Shown here: positions 24,207 to 30,302 of the stretch, piece by piece
How positions within the stretch are numbered: the stretch's first letter is position 1
How the letters are laid out: every line of letters starts with the position of its first letter
Source: JBBQRS01 sp038214535
Lineage (GTDB): Bacteria > Chloroflexota > Anaerolineae > CG2-30-64-16
Direction of reading: 5' to 3'
NCBI GenBank assembly: GCA_038214535.1
Contig: JBBQRS010000055.1
Coordinates: forward strand, 1 to 30,302
Length of the DNA stretch: 30,302 nt
The notes under the pieces: model-generated
The model's input: the letters and a program-made list of their open reading frames with translations, nothing else
Told to the model about the DNA's origin: nothing
The model's database searches: none
Program-made: the position numbers and the translations under genes

Positions 24207-25601
24207 TCAGACGGTGTACTTATCCATCTCGGCTTCGACGTTTTTCTGCGCTTCGGTCAATGCTTCTTCCGCGGTCATCTGCTTGTGGAACGCCAGATCG
24301 AACACGCGGCTCAGTTCATCGTTCATGAAGCTGTAGGCGGGGAAGTTCTCTACAGGTTTCGCCAACGTGCCCGCCTCGGCCCACCATTTCGACAACTCGG
24401 CGGCCTTGTCACCGAAGATTTCAGGCCAATCTTCGCGGACGATGCCGGCGTCGGCCACCACGCAGTTGGTGTCCACGCCCGCTTCAGTCCACATCTTGTT
24501 GCCCTTCATCACCATCCATTCGGCAAACTGATAGGCCTGATCGGGGTGCTGTGCGCCGCGCAGGATGCCGATGAAGTCACCGGCGCCCATTGCGACGGGG
24601 CCGCTGCCGTTCGCGGCTTTCGGGAAGAGTTGCGGCCACATCTTGATGCCGGGGCACCACGTGTTATAGGTCGAAGGTCCCCAGTCGCCGTCAATCGTCG
24701 CGGCCATCTCGCCCACGCAGAACGGGCTTTCCGCCTCGCTGCCGCCGCCGGCCACGAACTCGTCGGCATTGACGATATCGCCGTAAACGTTCCACGCGTA
24801 ATCAATGACGGTTTGCAACCCGGCGACGTTCACCGGTTGATCAATGGTAATCTTGTCGTTTGTTGCGTCATACGCGTCGCCGTCGTTGATCCAGAACCAG
24901 ACGGCGCGGTGCCGCGGCCCGATGAAGTTGGTGTATGCGGCGCGTGTCATCATGCCGCTGTCGTCCGTCTTAACGATCTTCTTGGAGATCTCCGTCATCT
25001 CATCCCAGGTTTCGATCTGCTTGGTCGGATCTGCGCCGACCTCGCTGAGAATGTCGGAGTTCCAGATGATCAACTCGGCGCTACAGTTGTACGGCAGACC
25101 GTACTGCGTGTTTCGCCAGATCGTGGCCTGCACGCGTGGCTGAAATAGCGCATCCATTTTCATGATGCTGGAGGCCTTGACGTATTCGTCAATCGGCACG
25201 AATGCGCCCTTGGCCGCCAGGCTGACCAGGTCGCCGAAGCAGGCCGCGTTATCGGGCGCTTCGCCCGCGGCCACCGCGGTCAGCAGCTTGTCGCGGATGT
25301 TGCTGGCGATGGTCAGGTCGTTGATCTTGATCTGGTCGTTCATCTCCTTTTCAAAGGCATCCAGGATCACACGTTGCTTTTCCTGGTAAATGCCCGGCCA
25401 GCAGAACCAGTATTCGAGGGTAACGGGGCCGGCGCTTTCGGCGGGAGCGGCTGCGCCCCCTTCCTGCGGGGCTTCTGCCGGTTGTTGCGCCGGCGCGGGT
25501 GCGGCGGCGGGCGCGCAGGCGGCCAGGGCCGAGCCTGCGGCGACGAGGCTGGAGGCTTTCAAGAAGTCTCTGCGGGACAGTTTCATCTTCGGTGACGACA
25601 T
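24207..25601 (-). CDS. sugar ABC transporter solute-binding lipoprotein (Tat-type signal)
   Basis: Protein of 464 residues. ATG at 25601 with AGGAG 9 bases upstream; a second in-frame ATG at 25586 is possible. The N-terminus carries the twin-arginine motif SRRDFLK (9-15), a hydrophobic stretch and the lipobox LAAC (C29), followed by an Ala/Pro-rich linker. The remainder is an extracellular solute-binding protein of cluster CUT1: VTLEYWFCWPG, EMNDQIKINDLTIASNIRDKLLTAVAAGEAPD, YGLPYNCSAELIIWNSDIL, PDQAYQFAEWMV. Such proteins capture oligosaccharides and deliver them to MalFG-type permeases. The matching permeases lie upstream (25876-27716), with a 274-base gap holding a long hairpin. The ATPase subunit is not in the window, as is usual when one shared MsmK-type ATPase serves several importers. 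Confidence 0.93.
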   Translation of the reverse strand: MSSPKMKLSRRDFLKASSLVAAGSALAACAPAAAPAPAQQPAEAPQEGGAAAPAESAGPVTLEYWFCWPGIYQEKQRVILDAFEKEMNDQIKINDLTIASNIRDKLLTAVAAGEAPDNAACFGDLVSLAAKGAFVPIDEYVKASSIMKMDALFQPRVQATIWRNTQYGLPYNCSAELIIWNSDILSEVGADPTKQIETWDEMTEISKKIVKTDDSGMMTRAAYTNFIGPRHRAVWFWINDGDAYDATNDKITIDQPVNVAGLQTVIDYAWNVYGDIVNADEFVAGGGSEAESPFCVGEMAATIDGDWGPSTYNTWCPGIKMWPQLFPKAANGSGPVAMGAGDFIGILRGAQHPDQAYQFAEWMVMKGNKMWTEAGVDTNCVVADAGIVREDWPEIFGDKAAELSKWWAEAGTLAKPVENFPAYSFMNDELSRVFDLAFHKQMTAEEALTEAQKNVEAEMDKYTV

Positions 25602-25763
25602 GGGATGATTCTCCTGTGATTGAGTGTCAAACGAACCATCGAACGATCGGGCGCACTCGTGTTGAGTCGTTCAGGGTCATGAATAGTAATGCTTGCTCCT
25701 CCTTTCGAGACCGGAATTGCCGGCGCACCTGCCCTCCTGATTTATGCGCGTCAGCCGTATGCT

Positions 25764-25875
25764 CCCAGATCATCATGTCTTTCCCTTTGTAGTGACGGCT
25801 TCAGCCGTTCTGCTGCCCCCAACGGCTGAAGCCGTCACTACAAAGGTGAGCAACGCACAGCTTTCGGATAGATGC
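25764..25875. repeat. long perfect hairpin element, copy 1
   Basis: Perfect 26-base arms (25784-25809 and 25821-25846; core GTAGTGACGGCTTCAGCC) enclose an 11-base loop. The flanks, including TCATCATGTCTTTCCCTT on the left and a right part similar over ~27 bases, match copy 2 at 27761-27873. The right edge touches the stop codon of the permease gene (25876). A role in ending or stabilising the permease transcript is possible, but there is no U-tract. Confidence 0.8.
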
Positions 25876-26775
25876 TTACCCCTTTACACCGGTCAGGGCG
25901 ATACCTTCGATGAAGGTGCGCTGGGCCATGAAGAAAAGGATCAGGATGGGGAGCGTGACGACCATCGCGGCCGCCATCATCAGGTCATAACGAATCTGCC
26001 AACGTTCGCGGAACGCATAGAGGCCGAGCGAGAGGGTGAACAGACTCTCCCGGTTCAGATAGATCAACGGCCCCATGAAATCGGTCCAACAGAACAGGAA
26101 CTCGAACAACGTGATTGTGGCGATGGCCGGCTTCGCCAACGGGACGACGATTTGCCAGAGGATGCGCCAATGGGATGCGCCGTCCACGCGGGCGGCTTCC
26201 GTCAGCTCGATGGGGATGCCCAGGAAGAACTGGCGCAAAAGGAAGATGTTGAACGCCGAGCCGAAGAAGCCCGGCACGATCAGAGGCAACATGCTGTTCG
26301 TCCAGCCCATCCGGCTGAACATCACGAAGAGCGGCACCAGCGTCACGACACCGGGGATCATCATACTGGCAAGCGTCAGGATGAAAAAGAAGTCTCGCCC
26401 GGGCCAACGCATCCTGGCGAAGCTGTAAGCTACCAGGATACACGAGATCACGATGCCGAACGTTTCAAGCACCGCATAAAGTAGCGTGTTCTTGAGCAGC
26501 ACCGGGAAATCGAAGCCGGGCGAGGTCATTGCGACGGGATAGTTCGACCACATCACCGGATCGGGGATGAACGTCGGCGGCATCGCCATCACATTCTGTT
26601 TGGCCTTCAGCGAGGTGCTCGCCATCCAGACCAGCGGAATCAAGAAAGCCGCCGTCGCGATGATCAAGATAAGGTAGATCGCACCCCGCTGGATGAGTTG
26701 TGTCACGCGATAGCCTGTCAGTTTGCTGTCGGTATACGTCTCTGTGGTAACGGAACCGGTGATGTCCTGGCTCAT
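25876..26775 (-). CDS. sugar ABC transporter permease, MalG-like
   Basis: Protein of 299 residues. ATG at 26775 overlaps the upstream permease stop as ATGA, with GGAGGG 6 bases upstream; a longer frame reaching 26805 is rejected. Six hydrophobic segments are visible, the first at about 31-52 (AIYLILIIATAAFLIPLVWMAST). The EAA loop (EAARVDGASHWRILWQIVVPLAKPAIAT, about 190-218) is the site that docks the ATPase. It forms the inner-membrane channel together with the MalF-like partner encoded immediately upstream. The CUT1-type permease pair fits a di- or oligosaccharide substrate. Confidence 0.95.
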   Translation of the reverse strand: MSQDITGSVTTETYTDSKLTGYRVTQLIQRGAIYLILIIATAAFLIPLVWMASTSLKAKQNVMAMPPTFIPDPVMWSNYPVAMTSPGFDFPVLLKNTLLYAVLETFGIVISCILVAYSFARMRWPGRDFFFILTLASMMIPGVVTLVPLFVMFSRMGWTNSMLPLIVPGFFGSAFNIFLLRQFFLGIPIELTEAARVDGASHWRILWQIVVPLAKPAIATITLFEFLFCWTDFMGPLIYLNRESLFTLSLGLYAFRERWQIRYDLMMAAAMVVTLPILILFFMAQRTFIEGIALTGVKG

Positions 26776-27716
26776 TTGCGTCCCTCCGATTCGTAGAAAA
26801 CCCACAACGATGAAGATCGGAAGACCAGCAGCGTCAATGCCAGGATGATGAGGAAAATGATCACGCTCAACGCCGAGGCATACCCCATGTTGATATACTG
26901 GAATGCTTGTTGGTACAGATACATCACGTAGAACAAACCGGCGTTTTGTGGCCCGCCGGTTGGCCCACGGTTGATGATGAATGCCGGCCCGAAAATCTGC
27001 AGCGAACCGATGATCCCGATCACCAGATTGAAAAGAATTGCCGGTGACAGAAGCGGGAGGGTGACACCGCGGAACTTGCTCCAGGTTCCCGCGCCGTCTA
27101 TTTCGGCCGCTTCATAGAGGTGGCGCGGGATGTCTTGCAGCGCGGCGACGAAGATGACCACCGTCCAGCCGACGCCCCACAGGCTCATCAAGATGAACGC
27201 GGGCTTGATCCATGTGGCGCTGCTCAGCCACGGCACGCGCGGCAATCCGATGCTGGTCAAGCCATAGTTGATCAACCCTACGCGCGGATTCAACAACCAC
27301 AGCCACAGCACCGAACTGGCGACCGCGGGCACGATGGCCGGGATGAAGAACACCGATCGAAAGAATGACAGCCCGCGAATTTTCTGATTTAAGAGGAGCG
27401 CCAGAAAGAGCGCCAACAACAGGCCGAGCGGCACCGCCCCCAGCGAGTAGTAAGCGCTGTTGTAAAGTGCTTTCATCGGCAGTTTGTCAAATGTGAACAT
27501 CTTGATGTAATTATCGAACCCCACCCATCTGGGCGCGTTGAGGATGTCATAATCGGTGAGGCTGTAATAGAACGCCGCGATGATCGGGTAGATGTTCATC
27601 ACAAAGAGCCGGATCAGCCAGGGCAGGGCGAAGAGGATGCCAAGCACGGCCTCCTTGAACGCGTTGGTGCGGACAATTTGTGACAGCGACTTGCGCTGTT
27701 TCTGTGTGCTTTCCAT
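26772..27716 (-). CDS. sugar ABC transporter permease, MalF/UgpA-like
   Basis: Protein of 314 residues. ATG at 27716 with GAGG 7 bases upstream. About six membrane segments are visible, the first at about 20-45 (LGILFALPWLIRLFVMNIYPIIAAFYYSL). The EAA loop YEAAEIDGAGTWSKFRGVTLPLL is at about 200-222. The sequence DYDILNAPRWVGFDNYIKMF near 54-73 is typical of CUT1 permeases. It is the first gene of the transporter, ahead of the MalG-like gene (4-base overlap), while the binding protein comes last. This differs from the more common order with the binding protein first. Confidence 0.95.
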   Translation of the reverse strand: MESTQKQRKSLSQIVRTNAFKEAVLGILFALPWLIRLFVMNIYPIIAAFYYSLTDYDILNAPRWVGFDNYIKMFTFDKLPMKALYNSAYYSLGAVPLGLLLALFLALLLNQKIRGLSFFRSVFFIPAIVPAVASSVLWLWLLNPRVGLINYGLTSIGLPRVPWLSSATWIKPAFILMSLWGVGWTVVIFVAALQDIPRHLYEAAEIDGAGTWSKFRGVTLPLLSPAILFNLVIGIIGSLQIFGPAFIINRGPTGGPQNAGLFYVMYLYQQAFQYINMGYASALSVIIFLIILALTLLVFRSSSLWVFYESEGRK

Positions 27717-27748
27717 TGGGTAGCCTCGTATACTTTCGATTTAGAATC

Positions 27749-27758
27749 TATTCGAATA
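27749..27758. promoter_or_regulatory. AT-rich palindrome upstream of the permease operon
   Basis: TATTCGAATA is a perfect 10-base palindrome 32 bases before the permease start, in an AT-rich pocket that stands out from the GC-rich surroundings. Its central CG resembles LacI-family operators, which often control such transporters, but it is short. No convincing -35/-10 pair was found beside it. Confidence 0.25.
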
Positions 27759-27760
27759 TT

Positions 27761-27873
27761 CCCACGTCATCATGTCTTTCCCTTCGTAGTGACGGCTTTA
27801 GCCGTTATCGTGCCCCCTAACGGCTAAAGCCGTCACTACGAAGGGGAGCGACCCGCGGTTTTCGGGTAGATCC
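27761..27873. repeat. long perfect hairpin element, copy 2
   Basis: Perfect 27-base arms (27781-27807 and 27818-27844; core GTAGTGACGGCTTTAGCC) enclose a 10-base loop. It is homologous to copy 1 at 25764-25875 across arms and flanks. Its right edge lies 3 bases from the stop codon of the FGE-domain gene (27877), just as copy 1 touches the permease stop. It separates the FGE/URO-D/MttB gene set from the transporter operon. Confidence 0.8.
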
Positions 27874-27876
27874 TTG

Positions 27877-28869
27877 TCAGTCGGCCGGGGCGGCCAACGC
27901 GCAGCGGAATCCCGCATAAACGTTGACGTGCGCCGGCTCTTCCGAACTGCGATACGTAGTGGTCGCATAGATCGGCTCCAGGCCCCACGCGCCGCCGCGC
28001 TGCACCCGGCGCTCGCCCGTCGCCGGCCCCGTTGGATCAACAGACGGCGATGTGGCATAGTAGTCCGCCGCATACCAGTCGTTGACCCACTCTGCTACGT
28101 TGCCAGCCAGGTCCTGCGCGCCGATCCAGCTTGCCCCCGCCGGAAAGCTGCCGACCGGCGCGGTCTCGACGTAGCCGTCGTCGGAGTTCGGGTCCGCGCC
28201 CGGAACCCAGCAATTCACGTCGCAGAAGTCAAGCCTGCTGCCGTCGAATTTTGCGCCCCACGGGAAGTCCAGGCTCTCAGGGCCGCGCGCGGCATATTCC
28301 CACTCGGCCTCGGTGGGCAGCCGCGCTCCGGCCCACCGGCAATATGCGGCGGCCTGCGACCAATTGACATAAATGACGGGATAATCGGCATAGGCGGGAT
28401 CATCGAAATAGGCCGAACGCGTGTATAGCCCCCGCTGCGCGGGGGGCGTGCATGCGCCTTCACTCATACAGCGCGCATACTGCGCGTTGGTGATTTCGGT
28501 TTGATCCAGCCAGAAGCCGCTGAGGGTGACGGCGTGTGCAGGCTGCTGATCGTCGAACCACTGCCGGGGGCAGAGGTCGCGGCCCGGCTTGCAGACGTGG
28601 CACCCCTGATGGTAGGTGTTGCAGACATCCACCGCGCGATCCACGCCCGATTCGGTGCTGCCCATGACGAATTGCCCCGGTGGTGCGAAGACCATGTTGG
28701 CCGTGTCGCGCGGCCTGACCCACGTTTCGCCTACGGTGCTGCCCAGCGGCGCGTCCACGCCGCTGGTTGCGCTCGCGCCGCTCGACGCCGCGAAGACCAT
28801 ACCTGCCAACAACACGAGCAGGATGCCCGCAACCACGATGTACGGCGAACGGTTTGACGGTTGTTTCAT
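27877..28869 (-). CDS. membrane-anchored FGE-sulfatase-domain protein
   Basis: Protein of 330 residues from ATG 28869, which follows the preceding stop by 5 bases; longer in-frame starts lie inside that gene. Residues ~9-30 (PYIVVAGILLVLLAGMVFAASS) are a signal anchor, so the rest is outside the cytoplasm. Residues ~58-327 form an FGE/SUMF1-type domain: MVFAPPGQFVMGS, VNWSQAAAYCRWAGARLPTEAEWEYAARG, AGNVAEWVNDWY, RVQRGGAWG, YAGFRCAL. An insertion with four clustered Cys (VCNTYHQGCHVCKPGRDLCPRQW) suggests disulfides. The catalytic Cys pair of true FGE is absent (RGGAWGLEPIYATTTYRSS), so it probably does not make formylglycine. Many such domains bind ligands or have unknown roles. The last gene before the hairpin at 27761-27873, it is likely co-transcribed with the URO-D-like gene. 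Confidence 0.85.
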   Translation of the reverse strand: MKQPSNRSPYIVVAGILLVLLAGMVFAASSGASATSGVDAPLGSTVGETWVRPRDTANMVFAPPGQFVMGSTESGVDRAVDVCNTYHQGCHVCKPGRDLCPRQWFDDQQPAHAVTLSGFWLDQTEITNAQYARCMSEGACTPPAQRGLYTRSAYFDDPAYADYPVIYVNWSQAAAYCRWAGARLPTEAEWEYAARGPESLDFPWGAKFDGSRLDFCDVNCWVPGADPNSDDGYVETAPVGSFPAGASWIGAQDLAGNVAEWVNDWYAADYYATSPSVDPTGPATGERRVQRGGAWGLEPIYATTTYRSSEEPAHVNVYAGFRCALAAPAD

Positions 28870-28874
28870 GATAC

Positions 28875-30002
28875 TCAATTGATCCATCCCCAATCCATGC
28901 GTCGCGCGTATTCCTCGGCGATGGGCTGTAGTTGTTGACAAACTTGCTCCGGGTCCTCCTCCGGCGGCAGGTGGATCACCGGCACGACGATTGCGTCGGG
29001 GGCCATTAGCTCCATGATCTCGCGATACCAGGTGATGGGGTCGGGCGCGCCGGCCCAGCTCAGCAGGATGAACGCCTTCTTCTTCAGCGATACCTTCATT
29101 TTTGGCAGATCGTTATGACTGTACGCATCCGCCAGATCGAGCGAACGCGGCGAACAGGGATGTGCCACATAAGCGGCATGGCACGGATTGGGGCCACAGT
29201 TATGCAGCCCGCCCCGGCCAAACTCCGCGAAAATGCGTGCGTGATAGGGCGCGGAGAACTCCGCATAGACCTGCGGACCGAACCCGGCGCTGATATCGTC
29301 GGACGCGTGGCCCTTGAACCCTTCCGGGAACCAGATGTCGGGATAGTCCGTCGTCGCGATGTTCGCCTCGCCGCCCGCCGCCGCGATGCCGGCGCGGATC
29401 GTTCGCATGTAGAGGTCCTGGATGTTATCCAGCAGCCGGTGTAACGCTTCCGGCATTGTCTTGATCGCCATGAAGGTCTCGGTCGCGCCCAGCAGGTCGG
29501 CGGCGACGTTGATGCCGCCCGCCGCGTCGAGCAGCGAGACGGGGATGAACCCCTCGCCGGCCTTGGCGAACATGCGGATGCGGCGTAGCCCCTCGGGCAG
29601 CCAGCCATCCGCGCACGGGTCGGGATGCGGCAAATCCTCCACCTGGCGTTCAAGATCGGTAATGACTTTCTCCCTCACGCCCGGCGTTTGATCGGGGCTG
29701 TCGCCCCAATAATAGGTCGCGCCATATGCCGAGGCCAGACAGGAGCAACCCACGTCCGGGCGCATACCGGGCAGCGCGTCGGTTGATGGGACCAGCTCCC
29801 AGGTCGCCAGCGCGGCGTCCAGCGCGACCTCAAGTTGCTTGTCGGCGTCCTGCATCTGCTCGCGCATCGAATATGCGGCCGGGCGGCTCGTGCGCACCAG
29901 CAACGGGATGCGCTCCAGCGGTTGCCCGGCCCACAGCCGGCGCGCCATCTCTTTGCGGCGCTCCGCTTCATCTCGCATCGCGGCGGTGACGTTCAGCTTC
30001 AT
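28875..30002 (-). CDS. URO-D superfamily protein, third paralogue
   Basis: Protein of 375 residues. ATG at 30002 overlaps the stop of the MttB-type gene as ATGA, indicating translational coupling; no strong ribosome site is seen. Family features are ERIPLL (30-35), a central barrel region with FIPVSLLDAAGGIN, and GLHNCGPNPCH (265-275) in which H267-N-C269 corresponds to the HSC zinc motif of its two relatives downstream. The rest is more divergent than those relatives, so it forms a separate branch. Tight linkage to an MttB-type methyltransferase suggests a methyl-transfer partner, analogous to the MttB/MtaA-type pairs that act through a corrinoid protein. Substrate unknown. Confidence 0.8.
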   Translation of the reverse strand: MKLNVTAAMRDEAERRKEMARRLWAGQPLERIPLLVRTSRPAAYSMREQMQDADKQLEVALDAALATWELVPSTDALPGMRPDVGCSCLASAYGATYYWGDSPDQTPGVREKVITDLERQVEDLPHPDPCADGWLPEGLRRIRMFAKAGEGFIPVSLLDAAGGINVAADLLGATETFMAIKTMPEALHRLLDNIQDLYMRTIRAGIAAAGGEANIATTDYPDIWFPEGFKGHASDDISAGFGPQVYAEFSAPYHARIFAEFGRGGLHNCGPNPCHAAYVAHPCSPRSLDLADAYSHNDLPKMKVSLKKKAFILLSWAGAPDPITWYREIMELMAPDAIVVPVIHLPPEEDPEQVCQQLQPIAEEYARRMDWGWIN

Positions 30003-30302
30003 GCGTTGGTAAGCAGTTCCAGATAGGGCGCGACCGGGTCGCCCCCCAATTCACGCCATGCCTCAGCGAAGATGCGCCGCACCTCTTCGATTGCAGGGGG
30101 CGGCGCGAAGTCATAGCGCGCGAGCCGGCTCAAGACTTCGTCGCGCGTGCTATCTTCTGTCGTCCGCCCGGTTCCGGCCTGAAAGGTATGCCAGCTCGTC
30201 CGGTCGAAGTGCCGTGGGAACCAGTAGGTTTCCTTGTAGTGATCCAGCGTCGCATCGGCCTGGACGTAGCCTCGCTCAATCCCCTCGCGGATATCATCCA
30301 AC
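29999..30302 (-). CDS. trimethylamine/glycine betaine methyltransferase (MttB) family, C-terminal part
   Basis: Only the last ~101 codons are in the window; the gene starts beyond base 30302. The sequence LDHYKETYWFPRHFDRTSWHTF followed by EVLSRLARYDFAPPPAIEEVRRIFAEAW resembles the C-terminus of MttB-superfamily proteins, which take a methyl group from quaternary or tertiary amines and pass it to a corrinoid protein. Whether a pyrrolysine codon (TAG) is present cannot be seen, because that site lies upstream. The ATG-like start at 30301 is internal. It overlaps the URO-D-like gene by 4 bases, so the two work together. Confidence 0.7.
   Translation of the reverse strand, partial: LDDIREGIERGYVQADATLDHYKETYWFPRHFDRTSWHTFQAGTGRTTEDSTRDEVLSRLARYDFAPPPAIEEVRRIFAEAWRELGGDPVAPYLELLTNA

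Noticed and set aside
22278..25148. 381- and 543-codon + strand frames (22278-23423 and 23517-25148)
   Set aside because: They are opposite the glycosidase-like and binding-protein genes, and the second runs across the gap between two real genes without matching any family.
25638..25710. AAAGGAGG followed by a short - strand frame before the binding-protein gene
   Set aside because: No ATG, GTG or TTG lies at proper distance from this ribosome-like site; the nearest ATG is about 17 bases away and gives only 17 codons.

Overview
The window reads as one contig of a GC-rich bacterium, most likely a member of the Chloroflexota (Anaerolineae or Caldilineae type). This is an inference from gene content: EAD1-carrying STAND NTPases and FGE-domain proteins, an ECF sigma factor paired with a DUF5667-type membrane protein, several URO-D/MtaA-like proteins beside MttB, and a MalFG-type sugar ABC transporter whose binding protein is a twin-arginine lipoprotein. 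No phylogenetic marker, rRNA, tRNA, CRISPR array or transposase gene was seen. No gap between genes exceeds 300 bases. The longest gaps (about 150-275 bases) are filled mostly by palindromic intergenic repeats.

Region 1 (1-2604): a CehA/McbA-like PHP-type metallohydrolase on the + strand. It converges on region 2 at a perfect palindrome that may end transcription from both sides.

Region 2 (2659-14156): a signalling or conflict island. A - strand operon runs EAD1-FGE protein (8131-9225), SIR2-like protein (7114-8109), membrane-spanning STAND NTPase with 14 WD40 repeats (3518-7117), and SH3b lipoprotein (2659-3513). A candidate sigma-70 promoter lies in front of it. Divergent to it is a + strand set: exported DUF5666-like protein, ECF sigma factor, DUF5667-like putative anti-sigma membrane protein. 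Beyond this lies a second EAD1 gene (11859-14156), an EAD1-STAND-TM protein with only two, nearly identical, WD40 repeats. The shared N-terminal EAD1 domain suggests that the two EAD1 proteins associate. I propose a STAND-centred sensor/effector network of the biological-conflict type, with the FGE and SIR2-like proteins as downstream partners and the lipoprotein as a possible surface component.

Region 3 (14268-25601): a - strand run of catabolic genes: GH29 alpha-L-fucosidase, two URO-D/MtaA-like proteins, aldo/keto reductase, PNPOx-like flavoprotein, creatininase-family amidohydrolase, a very large six-hairpin glycosidase-like protein, and the ABC solute-binding protein. Neither glycosidase has a signal peptide. 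This fits import of a glycan fragment followed by hydrolysis in the cytoplasm.

Region 4 (25876-30302): the two ABC permeases (4-base overlap), preceded by a probable operon of the C-terminal end of an MttB-family methyltransferase, a third URO-D-like protein and a membrane-anchored FGE-domain protein. The combination hints at handling of methyl groups, perhaps on methylated sugars or amines, but no corrinoid protein is present in the window.

At least three families of palindromic repeats occur between genes. Two long hairpin copies (25764-25875 and 27761-27873) start almost exactly at the stop codons of the genes before them.
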